Of a stretch of DNA of 64,000 bases, positions 35,172 to 46,725 are shown one piece after another (within the stretch, counting starts at the first letter, position 1; every line of letters begins with the position of its first letter). Below the pieces are notes generated by a model that saw only the letters and a program-made list of their open reading frames with translations, searched no databases and had not been told where the DNA came from. This stretch comes from Larix kaempferi. Its lineage: Eukaryota > Streptophyta > Pinopsida > Pinales > Pinaceae. A program made the position numbers and the translations under genes. The DNA lies in contig BSBM01000361.1 of NCBI GenBank assembly GCA_027924585.1, forward strand, positions 41,866,501-41,930,500, read 5' to 3'.

Positions 35172-35209
35172 GTAGATATGAAAAAGTTAGGGACGACTAT
35201 ATTACAGTA

Positions 35210-36905
35210 AACATTACTCCATATTATATTACATTAAATTATATTATTATTATTATTTATTTATGAATTTTTATATTTTATATTTTATTTATTTATTTTT
35301 ATATTTATAGGAGAAATAGACACTTCTCCACCCTTGCTCCACTATGATCTTATTTGTTATTTTGTGCTTTCTCATGAGCAATAACCATTATGAAGGGAGT
35401 TAGTTAACCGTGGGAAGTTTTTAATTTCTTTTGTTATTTTTTATTAATTATAATGTATTTTTAATTATAAAAATGAATGGGATGCTTTTAAAAATCTTTT
35501 AATTCCAACAATCTATATTTACAATTTCAACCCTCTCAATAGAATTGACTATTAAATCTTGTGAAAATGATCGAAAATATACAACCAAAAGGTAGTAGGA
35601 CCAATGTATTGGGCAAAGTTTGGTTGGGATGGTGGCTTTTCATTTGCAAAATGGCCATTTTAATGATAGAAATGGATTCAACACCATCAAAAACCCTGGG
35701 ACACCCAAAGTTTAAGAAATGTAACCACAATTTTTTAAAATTTATATTTGAATGGTCTCTTTTCAATGGTTATAATAGTAAATTATAGCAATTTTGTTTA
35801 TTTATATGGAGATATGAATTCATTTCCTTGTCAAAAGGAAGGGATTTGAATTCCATTTTGTATTAATTAGAATTTATTATTTGACTCGAAGTTTTAATTG
35901 TTTTGTTTTATTTATATTATTTAGAATTGTTTTAGGGAGTGACTTAATAAGTGGACATATTATTTTTTTCCATTCATTATTAATTAGAATTGTAATAAAG
36001 AATGAGTTAATAAGTGGACAAACTTATTTTTTTATTGATTTTTTTAAAGTTTTAATTGTTTTGTTTTATTTATAATATTTAGAATTGTTTTAGGGAGTGA
36101 CTTAATAAGTGGACAAATTATTTTTTTCCATTCATTATTAATTAGAATTGTAATACAGAATGAGTTAATAAGTGGACAAACTTATCTTTTTATTGATTTT
36201 TTAAGGGTGAGAAAGTATGGTGAAAAAGACATAAGGCAAATTTCCACCTTGAACCACTCATTTATTCATGTTTTCAACCATCCAAATCATCTTAAATGTA
36301 CCAAAACCCCTACGTGCAAAATTTCCAAGTTCATGTTGAACTATAACTTGTGCAATTACGAACGATGAAGCACAAAAAATGTCATTTGGAAGCTTGGAAA
36401 ACACACGAATGAAATGAATAAATTCAGAGGAAAATGGGTAAATTATGATAGTATGATTAATTTACAATAAATTGCCCTGTAAATCCATTCGAGAAAGAGT
36501 GGATATTGGTATTATTATTTAGAATTGCTTTAGGGAGTGACTTAATAAGTGGACAAAATATTTTTTTCCATTCATTATTAATTAGAATTGTAAAAAAGAA
36601 TGAGTTAATAAGTGGACAAACTTATCTTTTTATTGATTTTTTTAGGTTGAGAAGGTATGGTGAAAAAAGCACAAGACAAAGTTCCACCTTAAACCACTCA
36701 TTTATTCATGTTTTCAATAATCCAAATCATCTTAAATGTACCAAAACCCCTAAGTGAACATTTCCATGTTCATGTTAAACTATAACTTGTGCAATGACGA
36801 AGGATGAAGCACAAAAGATGAAATGGCATTTGAAAGCTTGGAAAATAAATCTAAAGCAGGTGCCACGATAGGCAAGTCAGTGAATGGAAAAGGGAGGCCT
36901 ATCAA
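35210..36905. repeat. Unit B upstream spacer and F-box start fragments
   Basis: 35210-35930 matches 17690-18480. Then the TTTAGGGAGTGACTTAATAA unit appears at about 35930, 36080 and 36525, with truncated F-box starts on the minus strand near 36360-36400 and 36810-36870 (PALDLFSKL). Start codons and downstream coding are lost. Confidence 0.75.
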
Positions 36906-37040
36906 AATTTCACTGTTTAAGCAATTTTGCAATACATTTTCATTGAGTTTATTGGATTTGTCACCGGTGAAATTGTCCTGTGACGTGACAGAAAATTCAT
37001 CAAATTCCATTCCTCAAACTGAGGATATTGACATTATATA

Positions 37041-38153
37041 CTATTAGGGATTAAATTTGACAGACACCCTTACCCACCAGGAAATTTGTTTTTGACGGTC
37101 TTGTTTATGAAACTTCTCTTTGTAGAAGGTTTAATTATTATTTTACCCTTCTTTCACATATTTACTCCTAGTGTTATGTGCATTTTTTAAAAGGCGTCTC
37201 TATTAGAGATGATGGTATTACAAATTTTATCACAATTTTTACTCCGTCCATGTCCTTCGCTCCATCGCTCATCTCATCGTAAGACTTTTATGAATAACAA
37301 TTACAGCAAAATACTTCACTGGATTTTATTGAGACATATCAAAAGGTATTGAAAGGAAGAGTTATTTCCACAATGATGAAATCTTTTCCAAAGCAAAAAT
37401 TATAAACAATATTGAGAATTTGAACAGGGAAAAGAAAACAAAAAGTCCTCAATGAACTTTTCCATCCCGTGCTCTTATTTTTCCTACCATAACAGGTTTA
37501 TTTATACCATTATCCTAAATTCCAATTATCCCTAAAAGTTTTCAACTACATATTAAAATAGTCCAATTCCAATTATCCCTAACAAATTTCAACTACATAT
37601 TAAAATAGTAAAATTTAGTTACATTACATGGCAATTTAAGCAACCAAATGCACTATGAGGAAAACAATCTAAAAACTAAAAAAAACTACATTAAAAATAA
37701 CTTAATCTTAAACAAAATACGATGTATAAATAACAAAGATAAGGTATGAGAACTGATTCACGTGCGAAAGTGTCAAGAGGAGTAGCCAGTCTCAACAAAC
37801 CCGATCAAGCATTAGACAACTGTGTGAAACTCGTCTTTACAGTAACAATCAATTCCTTCCATGTAAGCCACACATAGTGGTCCTCAATTTGCGTAGTACC
37901 TGTGGTTTTTTTTCAGAGGGCTTCGCTAAGAGGACTCAAGCCACCCGACATATTGTTCTTGGCTACTTCAATTTCAGCACACTGACGAGCTCCCGCTCCC
38001 ACTCCAACTGCAGCTGCAGTATCAATGCCATTGTAGTGTGAAAATGAGGGAGCCATATAAATGGTAGTCCTCGCAATGAAAGACCTTCCAGATAATGCGT
38101 GTTTCATCATTTTTTATTATCAACCTTGGGAAGGGATTGAAACCAATTTTTTA
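37041..38153. other. 1.1-kb insertion in unit B, absent from unit A
   Basis: Unit A reads GGCATTATAAAT-CTCTGAATCA continuously (about 20987-21000), while unit B has 1.1 kb between GACATTATA and CCTCTGAATCA. The insert has a direct repeat near 37520-37610 (CCAATTATCCCTAA ... TTTCAACTACATATTAAAAT, twice). It also holds a 65-codon minus-strand frame at 37913-38110 with a Gly/Ala-rich centre that I do not recognise. Clear terminal repeats are not seen. Confidence 0.5.
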
Positions 38154-38410
38154 TTTAAACCTCTGAATCAGTGCGATGCGTGAACAGGCATAAATTGGCA
38201 GCACTGGGTGTAGAAACAGATCTTCAAGATGATGACAAATAAGATTAAAATAACAATTTTGATGGCATATTCACGGTTGGGGGATGAACGGGGCTACCTG
38301 ATAATCCCCATTTGAAATTGTGATGCAAAAATCCCACAACAATTAGCGGCAGAATAAATATCAGAACAAACTCCACTACAGATCTTTCTTCGACTCTAAC
38401 ACCGTTGCCA
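38154..38410. other. Conserved tail of duplicated segment (unit B)
   Basis: Collinear with 21000-21235 at high similarity, ending at CCACAACT. This is the distal end of the recognisable duplication. Confidence 0.75.
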
Positions 38411-40890
38411 CAACTGATTTTTTTTAATTCAATGGAGTTACAGATTACCTGGCTCGGTTGGGCTAAGGGACCGGTTAATTTGAACTGGAAATATCGCTGT
38501 TAAAATTTGGGTTCAAACATATAACTATTAACATGATTACAGATCAACAACTGTCCCACCTACCCCACAATGTAAGGCTTTAAGGCTCATATCATCTCTC
38601 ATTAATGTTGGCTTGTGTATGTGCTAGATCGAAAACATGGTCGAGATGTGAAGGCAGATAGTTCACAACTTCACAGCACTGCCATAATGATATTGTCTTC
38701 ATCAATCACCGGATAAGGCTGGCACCAGTTATATGTATATATATTAAGGATTAGATATATAAAATTTAATTATGTGTAAATTTTAAATGTGCCTTGAATT
38801 TTAACTATCTATAAAATTAATCACACATCAACTATGACGTGTTTATTTAATAACTAGCTGGATTTGACGCTTAAAACAAGCAAAAATGGGTAAATGGGCT
38901 ACAATTTTAACCCCTATACTTCATATTCAGGGCAGGAAATCAATAACGACTATGAAGTAGTGGGAGGCATTGATGTCAATGATTGGTTAAATTGACTTGC
39001 ACCTTTCTAAACATTATAATAATAATTTATATATATATATATATTATTCACGTGAAGTTATGAATTCATCCATATTAAAAAGGATTTGATTTTTTTTATT
39101 TATGTTACTCATGAATTCAAGTCTCTTAAAATGGGTTTTGAATTATAAATATTTCACTTTGTTTGTATTTCATTAAAAGTTATCTCATTTCTATATTAAA
39201 TTTATTTAATAGGTGGATAAAAACCAGAGGTATTTTTAGTAGAAAAAAAACATATTATTAATATTCCAAACGAATCAAATAGTACACAATTGTCCAAGTA
39301 TTTTAAAATACTAATAAAAAAGAGTTTTATACAATCCTACTATCTCATATATTTAAACTTTCAAAACTTTTATCAATACATATATTGTCCCAAAATTCAA
39401 AATAGACAAGAACCAACTCAAAATTCAAAAATATTCACAGATCTATCATCTCAGCTGTGATGGCCCTGGACTTCTTCCCAAACAATAACTCCCTCTTCTT
39501 CTTCCATTGCTTATTTTGATCATTTATCCACAAGTGAGTTATGTTTCCAATATATATGCTCAAAGTAAATATTTTTGAACATTTGAATTTCAGCCTTGAT
39601 TCTATAGCACCAATGAAAAAGGGAAGTAACCTTCATATTTTATTCACCACAGGCCAATTTGATAGTAACCCGAGAATCCCCCAAAAAATTGAGTTCACCA
39701 ATACTGAAAGTGTTTGCCACTTTCAAAATACACCAAAGAACAAGAAGTTATGCTTTCATGTTAGTACCTTTTCCACAATTAAGTCTTAGAGTGAAATAAT
39801 GATCTTGATTTAATAAGATAGCTCCACCTGCGAGTTACATGTATGACAATGAATCATGATGCACATCAATTTTCAATTTATATAAATGATATTGTGAACT
39901 ACAATAACATTGAAAATTGAATCCTAAAAAATATGTCCAAGTCGTCTGTAGAATCGAAACGCAAAAACATCAGGTAAAGACAATTGGTCAAAATGCATTT
40001 CATTTAATATTTTTGAGCATATTTTAATAAATTTCATTGAAAATGAAATGCATTTTGAGTACCAATTGAAATCTCAAATCAATTGGTTTTGACTAACAAT
40101 TTGATATGCCTTGAAACAATTCTTTCATATCGGTCTAGCATTGGGCCAAAGCATGGGCTCCAAGCATGAGCAATTGTTTGATAGTCTGAGAGTAATTCCT
40201 TGTAGAAATCAAATTTCTAACATATTTCGTGCTCCACAAGACACAATTGCCCTCATACTATGGGTAACAAGATTTAAGAAAGTTGCCACATGTAACACAT
40301 AACTTATGCTTGAACCGGTTCTGAGTTCTGAAGATTATGAAATATAAATTTAAAACATCATAAACAAAACAACACAAATTTTATATTCACAGGCAAAAAA
40401 CTTTTATATTATTTCTTCCTTGATCGACAAGTTTCATTACTACGTTCGGTTAATATTTGGTCGAGTTTTGATCTTTAATTCTTTTAGATGCAGAGACTTG
40501 AATCAATGAGACAATTCAATCCCTGAAATTCATACAACCATAACACAAGATATACCCTGGAGAAAATCCTCAATATTATGAGAATTAAAACCCCAACAAT
40601 TCTTCTCAGTATAATATAATGGATAACAGAGAATGCTTTCTTTTACAACATAGAAGATTGATTTCGGAAGATAAGAGATCACCAAACACTCTTGATGAAG
40701 ATACAGAAGCAATAAAGAAGAGAGATCAATCGAATGTGTGCCCGACACGACAATAAAAAGCACGAACAACACCCTGCACAAAGAGAAGTGCATTTCCTTC
40801 AATGGAGAAGAGAATCTGCTTCACATTGGATTCATCAATCCCGTATAACATATTTATACATTTTTCTCTTAACGCCAATTTCATTAAATT
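38411..40890. other. AT-rich stretch without a confident gene
   Basis: An 82-codon plus-strand frame (39541-39789) and a 90-codon minus-strand frame (40530-40802) are open. The latter starts with a hydrophobic, signal-peptide-like stretch (VLFVLFIVVSGTHS), but neither has a recognisable domain or supporting gene structure. A (TA)n run lies at about 39029-39046. Confidence 0.35.
39981..40068. repeat. Imperfect inverted repeat (hairpin) in AT-rich DNA
   Basis: CAATTGGTCAAAATGCATTT at 39981-40000 pairs with the inverse of 40043-40068 (ATGAAATGCATTTTGAG...CAATTG), with a loop of about 34 bases. It may be a MITE remnant. Confidence 0.6.
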
Positions 40891-41094
40891 TGGACATATT
40901 AGGAAAATTTTAGACTAAGAAAGTGTGAATTTAGACTTTGAAAGTGTCAATATCAACCTTTCTAAAGTGCAAAAATAGGTTATGAAAGTGTCAAAATTGG
41001 CTTTGAAAAGTGTGTTTTTCTATTCGAATAGTGTGTTTTTTGACTATGTATGAACCTTAAAATTGCAGTTTTTGTTATAAAACTATGAATTTCA

Positions 41095-41335
41095 ATTAAA
41101 AAATTGTGAAATTCAAATCAAAAATTGCAAATTTTGATTTGAAAAATGTGAATTTCAAATCAAAAATGCAAATTTTCATTTGAAAAGTGTGAATTTCAAA
41201 TCAAAAAATGCAAATTTTCATTTAAAAAGTGTGAATTTCAAATCAAAAAATAAAATTTCTGATTTGAAATGTGTGAATTTCAAATCAAAAAATACAATTT
41301 TTTTTTTTAAAAGTGCAATTTTCATTTGTAAATGT
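41095..41335. repeat. ~45-bp minisatellite (GTGAATTTCAAATCAAAAA)
   Basis: Five to six units of GTGAATTTCAAATCAAAAA(A)TGCAAATTTTCATTTGAAAA with a period of about 45 bases, degrading at both ends. The interior of each unit is itself an inverted pair (AAATCAAAA / TTTTGATTT). Confidence 0.85.
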
Positions 41336-41411
41336 TCAAAATTTTAAGGTGAAAAGTTCAATGTCTAAAATATTCATTCATTGTTTGAATAACAAGTCAA
41401 TTGGCTAAGTT

Positions 41412-42200
41412 ATAACATATACAAATGGTTTGTTCCAACTTTCATTTTCCGACAAGAAGGATCAGTCGCCCCTTCTTTTCGTAGTTAATTGTGAAAACCT
41501 TTATCCATCAATTCAGCTATATCCGTAATGGAGAACACAAGAAGGATCGACCGACCCTTCTTGCAGTGTCAAACTATTATGAAAATAATATTGAAAATAA
41601 GAAGGGTCGGTCGACCCTTCAATTACGAGGAAATTATAAAAATAGAACACCTTGGAAGTTATAACATATAAAAATGGTTTGTCCCAACTTCCGTTTTCCG
41701 ACAAGAAGGATCGACCGCCCCTTCTTTTCATAGTTAATTGTGAAAACCTTTATCCATCAATTCAACTACATCCATAATGGAGAACACAAGAAGAATCGAC
41801 CGAACCTTCTTGTAGTGTTGAACTATTATGAAAAGAATATTGAGAATAAGAAGGGTCGACCGACCCTTCTTGCAGTGTCGAAGTATTATGAAAATAATAT
41901 TGGGAATAAGAAGGGTCAGCTGACCCTTCAATTACGAGGGAATTGTAAAAATAGAACACCTTGGAAGTTATAACATATAAATATGGTCTATCCCGACTTT
42001 TGTTTTCCGACAAGAAGGATCGACTGCCCCTTCTTTTCGTAGGTAATTGTGAAAACCTTTATCCAACAATTCAGTTATATCCATAATGGAGAACACGAGA
42101 AGGATCGACCGACCCTTCTTGCAGTGTCGAACTATTATGAAAAGAATATTGGGAATAAGAAGGGTCGGCCGACCCTTCATTTACGAGGGAATTGTAAAAA
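41412..42200. repeat. Tandem array of ~250-310-bp units carrying 20-bp palindromes
   Basis: Three units start with TAACATATAAAAATGG near 41412, 41663 and 41971. Each holds two or three copies of a GAAGGGTC-NNNN-GACCCTTC palindrome. Perfect 20-mers are at 41910-41929 (centre AGCT) and 42159-42178 (centre GGCC); near-perfect ones are at 41541, 41601, 41850 and 42099. Unit 2 has an extra internal duplication. Short open frames on both strands are by-products of the repeat. Confidence 0.9.
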
Positions 42201-42209
42201 TAGAACACC

Positions 42210-43380
42210 TTGGAGAAAGAGCGGCCTCTCTTTCTCTAAGAATATTTCCACTTGCCAGCAAAATCTTTGAAGCAAAACTTCTATAAATTTTGTTGTTAAA
42301 ATGTTGATATCTAGTATCCCGGGGTGATACGTGGAATGCTCATATTGTGACACGTGACATATTTGATTTTTAAAATTAGTTTAAAGATTGTATAAACGAA
42401 TATTAAGGATATTAACGGTACCATTTCAATATAAAAATATGTATTTAACTTATAAAAGAAAGAATGTTTCTATTTAAAAAAAAAACAAAAAGAAAGAATG
42501 ATTCTATTTTTAAAAAATAGAATATTATTCGTATAATGCAACTATATTACTTTTTTAAGATTGGTATAACTACGTACTAACTGCATGCCTATGCCTATCT
42601 TATTATTATTGAAGCATACAAATTACTTATGTACTTCCTTATTTCGTGCTAATTGCATGCCTTCCTTATGCATGATGTCTTCCTTACTAGTGCTTTTAAA
42701 ATAATCCTACACTTTGGAATTTATCATTTTTTCGTAATTTTGATTATTGTTGCACCCCGAACTAGAATATGAAAAGTGGAAGATGAATATATTTCTGAAT
42801 GAAGACATTGTTTAAAACAATCCTTTCAATAAACAAGAAAACTAGTGGCACATTGAATATAGCGAGGTTACTAATTTTTTATTACGGATTTAAAACTTAT
42901 AAATATGTATTTTTCCAAAATTAGTAAAGATGGATGGGAGGGATGGGGAACGGTAATTATCATAGTATGGTGGGATATCATCTTTGTATATTTTGCTCGA
43001 GTAAGATATCATCTCTATATATTTTGCTAGAATGATTGTACAATTATATAGAAGTTTGTGAGTCAGGCCTGGAAATTGATGGCGTGTAGAGCATATTTGC
43101 TTCACTGGAACGTATTTGACAGGTCTGCTTGGAATTTACCCGTTAGTTTCTACAGGGATGCATAATTTAAACCTGTAAAATCGAAGTCTACCAAATTCAC
43201 TTATCCGTCATAAATAAATGCTAGTAGATATCATATATATCATCTGTAGATTTTTCTCAAGTAAGATATAATCTCTGCAGATTTTGTTGGAGTAATTGTA
43301 CAATTATATAGAAGTTCGTGAATAGTGACAATGACGGGGAATGGGAACGGTAATTGTAAAAGTAAACTTCACTTCGACAA
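42210..43380. other. AT-rich spacer; a 150-bp part recurs at 44380-44500
   Basis: 42295-42440 (GTTGATATCTAGTATCCC ... GGTACCATTTCAATATAAA) matches 44370-44495. No gene was recognised. Two similar stretches (about 42940-43060 and 43220-43360) share ATATAGAAGTT and TTTTGCTBGAGTAA words, a further diverged duplication. Confidence 0.5.
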
Positions 43381-43385
43381 GCATT

Positions 43386-43905
43386 ATGGACAACCATCGT
43401 AAGGAGGAAGAGGTGAAGAGGAAGAAGCGTAACAGGGAAGAGATTCTTTTGGAGGATAGTTGCAGAGTCTCTTCTGCTCATAGGACAGTTTGGAGGCAAT
43501 CTAGGATTTTTGAACTGGACCTATTGTTTGAAGTGTAGAAGGAAATCCAAGGTGTGGAGCAGGAGCTCTGGAAAAAGATTGGTAAAGATACACTACAGGA
43601 GGAAAGCCGGAAGCTAGAAAATTGGGTTATGGACTCAGGGAACACTAGTGGCCGTTTAACCCTGTATGAGCGAACTATTGACCTTTACTGGGTAATGAAA
43701 AACTTGGTGGGGTATGCTCTTACAGACTGTATGGAAAAGGAGGATCTGGTGTAGAACTCGCTTCAAGAGGAAACCAGGGAGCTGAACCGGAAGATGGAAT
43801 TCTTGTTGCAATCCATGGGCCTCTCTATTCCTGATGCTACCATGATTGCAACGGAAGAAAATCCTCAAGGTCGTTTCCCGGATTTGCCTTATATTTTACC
43901 ATAAT
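43386..43905 (+). pseudogene. Coiled-coil ORF with two TAG stops, possibly retrotransposed
   Basis: A single frame gives about 170 residues: a basic start (MDNHRKEEEVKRKKRNREE), then helical segments (QELWKKIGKDTLQEESRKLE; LQEETRELNRKMEFLL). It is interrupted only by TAG at 43536 and 43752, both where Gln fits, and ends at TAA 43903-43905. The following 300 bases resemble a 3' UTR (GAGAGCCTAGCTCCTAGAAG and a TTTATAAAAAATATT end near 44205). It may be the ORF and tail of a LINE-like element or a retrocopy. Function unknown. Confidence 0.5.
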
Positions 43906-44214
43906 ATTGTTATGCTCTTTAATGATCAAGCATTGTTTCTCCTTTGTAGTTGGTGTGTTTTTGGGTTTTATATCACTATGGTGTGTCTGTGTATGCTCAT
44001 TTCTGAGTTTGATAGTCTTTATGTTAGGAATTTTTGGTTGATCTTGAGGATGTTTCGGCAGAAAGTTACAGCTTCTCTAAGTCGAGCTTTTGGCTATGTG
44101 TAGAATAGTCATATAACATTCCTCTTTATTTTTAAGGATTGAGAGCCTAGCTCCTAGAAGATACAGAGAGCTTCAGCCTGTTTGTGTTTGAATGTAACCT
44201 CTCTTTATAAAAAA

Positions 44215-44500
44215 TATTTGTCCCGACTTCCGTTTTTCGACAAGAAATATCGATCGCCCCTTCTTTTAGTAGAAGTTCAAACTAAGTGGCAATATTGGCT
44301 TTGAAAAGTGTGTTTTATATTCGAATAGTGTGTTTTTTTACTACTTATGAACCTTAAAACTGCAATTTTTTGTTTATGTTGATATCTCATATCCCAAGGT
44401 GACACATGGAATGCTCAGATTGTGACACGTGGCATAGAAAAGATTGTATAAAGGAATATTAAGTATATTAATGGTACCATTTCAATATAAACATATATAT
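44215..44500. repeat. Partial copy of the 40.98-42.44 kb repeat region
   Basis: Words appear in a new order: TGTCCCGACTTCCGTTTTTCG (as 41680/41988), then GGCTTTGAAAAGTGTGTTTT (as 40998), then TTGATATCTCATATCCC (as 42305). This is a deleted or rearranged duplicate. Confidence 0.75.
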
Positions 44501-44707
44501 TTATGTTGCCCTTTTGGTAATCAACTCTCTTTTGTTGAAGCCCAGGAGATAAAGGGTTTAATTTTGCTTTTCACAAAGGGGAAACAACACCATGAATGCT
44601 ACTATGGATGTTTGAAATTTTGCAGGTAATTATCAAGAGCTGAGGTTGAATCTATCACTTTTGGGATCGATACCACTAGTTCATGTAGATTATGTATGTG
44701 AAGCTCA

Positions 44708-45104
44708 TATGTGAAGCTAGCACCAAGATATTGTGGGCCCTTTGAAGTCCTAGATAGCATAGGACTGGTTGCATATAGAGTTGTATTGCCTGCTAATGTA
44801 AGAGCTCATAATGTTTTCCATGTATCTTTGCTTAAGAAGTATGTACATGATCATAATCATATGATTGATTGGAATTTGATACAGGTGGAACCCAAGGGAT
44901 AATTCCAAGTAGAGCCTATGCGCATCCTCGACAAGAAGGCCACATTGCTCCGGAATAGAGCCATCAGGCAGGTAAAGGTCCAATGGGAGCACGTTAGTCC
45001 CGATAAGGCTACATGGGAGCTAGAGGATTCCATGAGGGAGGCATTCTCATTTTTGTTCAGTTTTGAGGACACCGAGGCCGGTGTTGTTCTAAGGGGGAGG
45101 GGAA
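44708..45104 (+). pseudogene. Chromovirus (Ty3) integrase C-terminus with chromodomain, copy 1
   Basis: [16 protein letters not shown] is followed by [20 protein letters not shown], the conserved integrase tail of Ty3 chromoviruses. After a TAA at 44900 comes the chromodomain [20 protein letters not shown]. It ends in the purine tract AAGGGGGAGGGGAA at 45091-45104, directly against the LTR. Everything upstream in the element is missing or unrecognisable. Confidence 0.88.
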
Positions 45105-46251
45105 TGTAATACCATGTTTTGACCCTTAGAAAATATTGGCTTTTAATATAAATATTGTATACATGCGATGCATGTTTCCCTAGCATGGAGCTCAAGGCCA
45201 AGGCCCCGCCAGTGTATGTTCGGATTTTATTTAAAATGGACAAGTATTTGACATTTTGTTATCCATCTGCTATTTCCATAGATATGAACCTTTGGGTGAA
45301 ATTGAGAGTATTAGATACCCCGAAATCCATTGGAAAACCCAGTTTTTATTGCCCAGAAATACAGTGACGGGATTGAGTTATTTGATGACAGAATTGTGAG
45401 AAATCCAAGTGTGAATGATTGAACAGAGGTTGGGTTTGCTGGATAAACCTAGTGAAGGATGGAATCTCAAGGAATTAGCAGCTGGACCTGTCTATGCCCT
45501 CCCTGAATAGCATTGGAGGGAAGGGACACATGAGAGACTGTGCAGCATAGAAGGGGACCTTCCTTGTGTTGGGTGACGTAGGTATTATGGGTGCCATGAC
45601 TGTTGAGTTCATTTGAGATGCATGTATCTCCATGGTTGAGCTCACTGGATTAGCATCCTCCTCATTTGCTTATTGCATGCTTGATAAACCCAACTGTGTG
45701 TTGGCTTAGCATGTCTGTTTGAGTGAAACCATGGCTGTGAGTGAGCCTATTTAGTTCCTCCTTAGTGAATACACAACCCATCTCGGGGGTGATCTCTCAG
45801 ATGAAATAATATAGGTTGGATAGAGATCTATGGTTGGGTGGAACGTTGCTCTCACATAGCTAGTTGTTTGGACAGCTTCATCTCAAAGATAAGTGTTCTC
45901 TGTGGTATAAATTATATGCATTATGTGTTCTGCAATGTGTTAATTCTAAATGATAATTATTCATGTTAATGGATTGAAATGATTATCTTAATATGGTTGA
46001 TATGGAATATGTGCATAACATTGGAATGGGATTGATTCTCTGCATATTGAATCATCCTCTACTTGTGATAGATATGTTGATGCATTACCGTTTGTGTGTG
46101 TGCAAATATGTTTTAATTCCGCTGTGTAATTTCAGTATGCATTTTATTTAAATGGTAAAATTCAGTCTTATGGCTTTGGGAAAGAATCAGACACCCCCAT
46201 GTTACAGTCATGTTCCCTTTGTGGTTTGGAATGATGGGAGGGGACGTGACA
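45105..46251 (+). mobile_element. Chromovirus LTR (middle LTR of tandem), with a ~490-bp internal deletion
   Basis: TGTAATACCATGTTTTGACC to GGGGACGTGACA, 1147 bp. It matches 46721-48354 closely but lacks the segment matching about 46888-47385. It is preceded by a polypurine tract and followed by a PBS, so it serves as both 3' LTR of the left remnant and 5' LTR of the right one. Confidence 0.9.
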
Positions 46252-46254
46252 TAG

Positions 46255-46725
46255 TTGTATCAGAGCAAGGATCATGTTTATTTGAGAGTGAAACCAAGGA
46301 AAATTTCTTTCAAGTTAGGGAGTTGTGCCAAGCTGGCACCAAGATATTGTGGGCCCTTTGAAGTCCTAGATAGGATAGGACCGGTTGCATATAGAGTTGC
46401 ATTGCCTACTAATATAAGAGCTCTTAATGTTTTCCATGTATCTTTGCTTAAGAAGTATGTACATGATTATAATCATATGATTGATTGGAATGTGATACAG
46501 GTGGAACCCGAGGGAGAATTTCAAGTAGATCCTATGCACGTCCTCGACAAGAAGGTCACATTGCTCTGGAACAGAGCCATCGAGCAGGTAAAGGTCCAAT
46601 GGGAGCACCTTAGTTCTGATGAGGCTACATGGGAGCTAGAGGATGCCATGAGGGAGGCATTCCTATTTTTGTCTAGTTTGGAGAACACCGAGGACGGTGT
46701 TGTTGAAAGGGGGATGGGAATGTAA
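46255..46725 (+). pseudogene. PBS fused to integrase C-terminus/chromodomain (mini-element interior)
   Basis: TTGTATCAGAGCAAGG (46255-46270), the PBS, runs straight into [20 protein letters not shown], the integrase tail. The frame then stays open through [12 protein letters not shown] and the chromodomain [20 protein letters not shown] to the LTR. Some 4 kb of gag, protease, RT, RNase H and the integrase core must have been deleted. The chromodomain normally guides integration to heterochromatin. 156 codons are open from the PBS, but no ATG precedes the conserved block, so translation is unlikely. Confidence 0.85.
46705..46720 (+). other. Polypurine tract of chromovirus mini-element
   Basis: GAAAGGGGGATGGGAA immediately before the 3' LTR at 46721. 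Confidence 0.8.

Noticed and set aside
40530-40802. Small secreted-type protein with a hydrophobic N-terminus
   Set aside because: No supporting homology, no convincing promoter or poly(A) arrangement, AT-rich background; it may be chance.
41412-42200. CRISPR-like spaced repeats
   Set aside because: Eukaryotic context, long diverged units, palindromes at irregular spacing and no cas genes; it is a plant minisatellite.
41513-42286. Series of 65-83-codon frames on both strands with similar proteins
   Set aside because: They are translations of the 250-310-bp tandem unit, and both strands are open because the core is palindromic.
46152-46361. 69-codon frame across the LTR-PBS border
   Set aside because: It spans the LTR end and PBS in a frame different from the integrase tail; no coding support.
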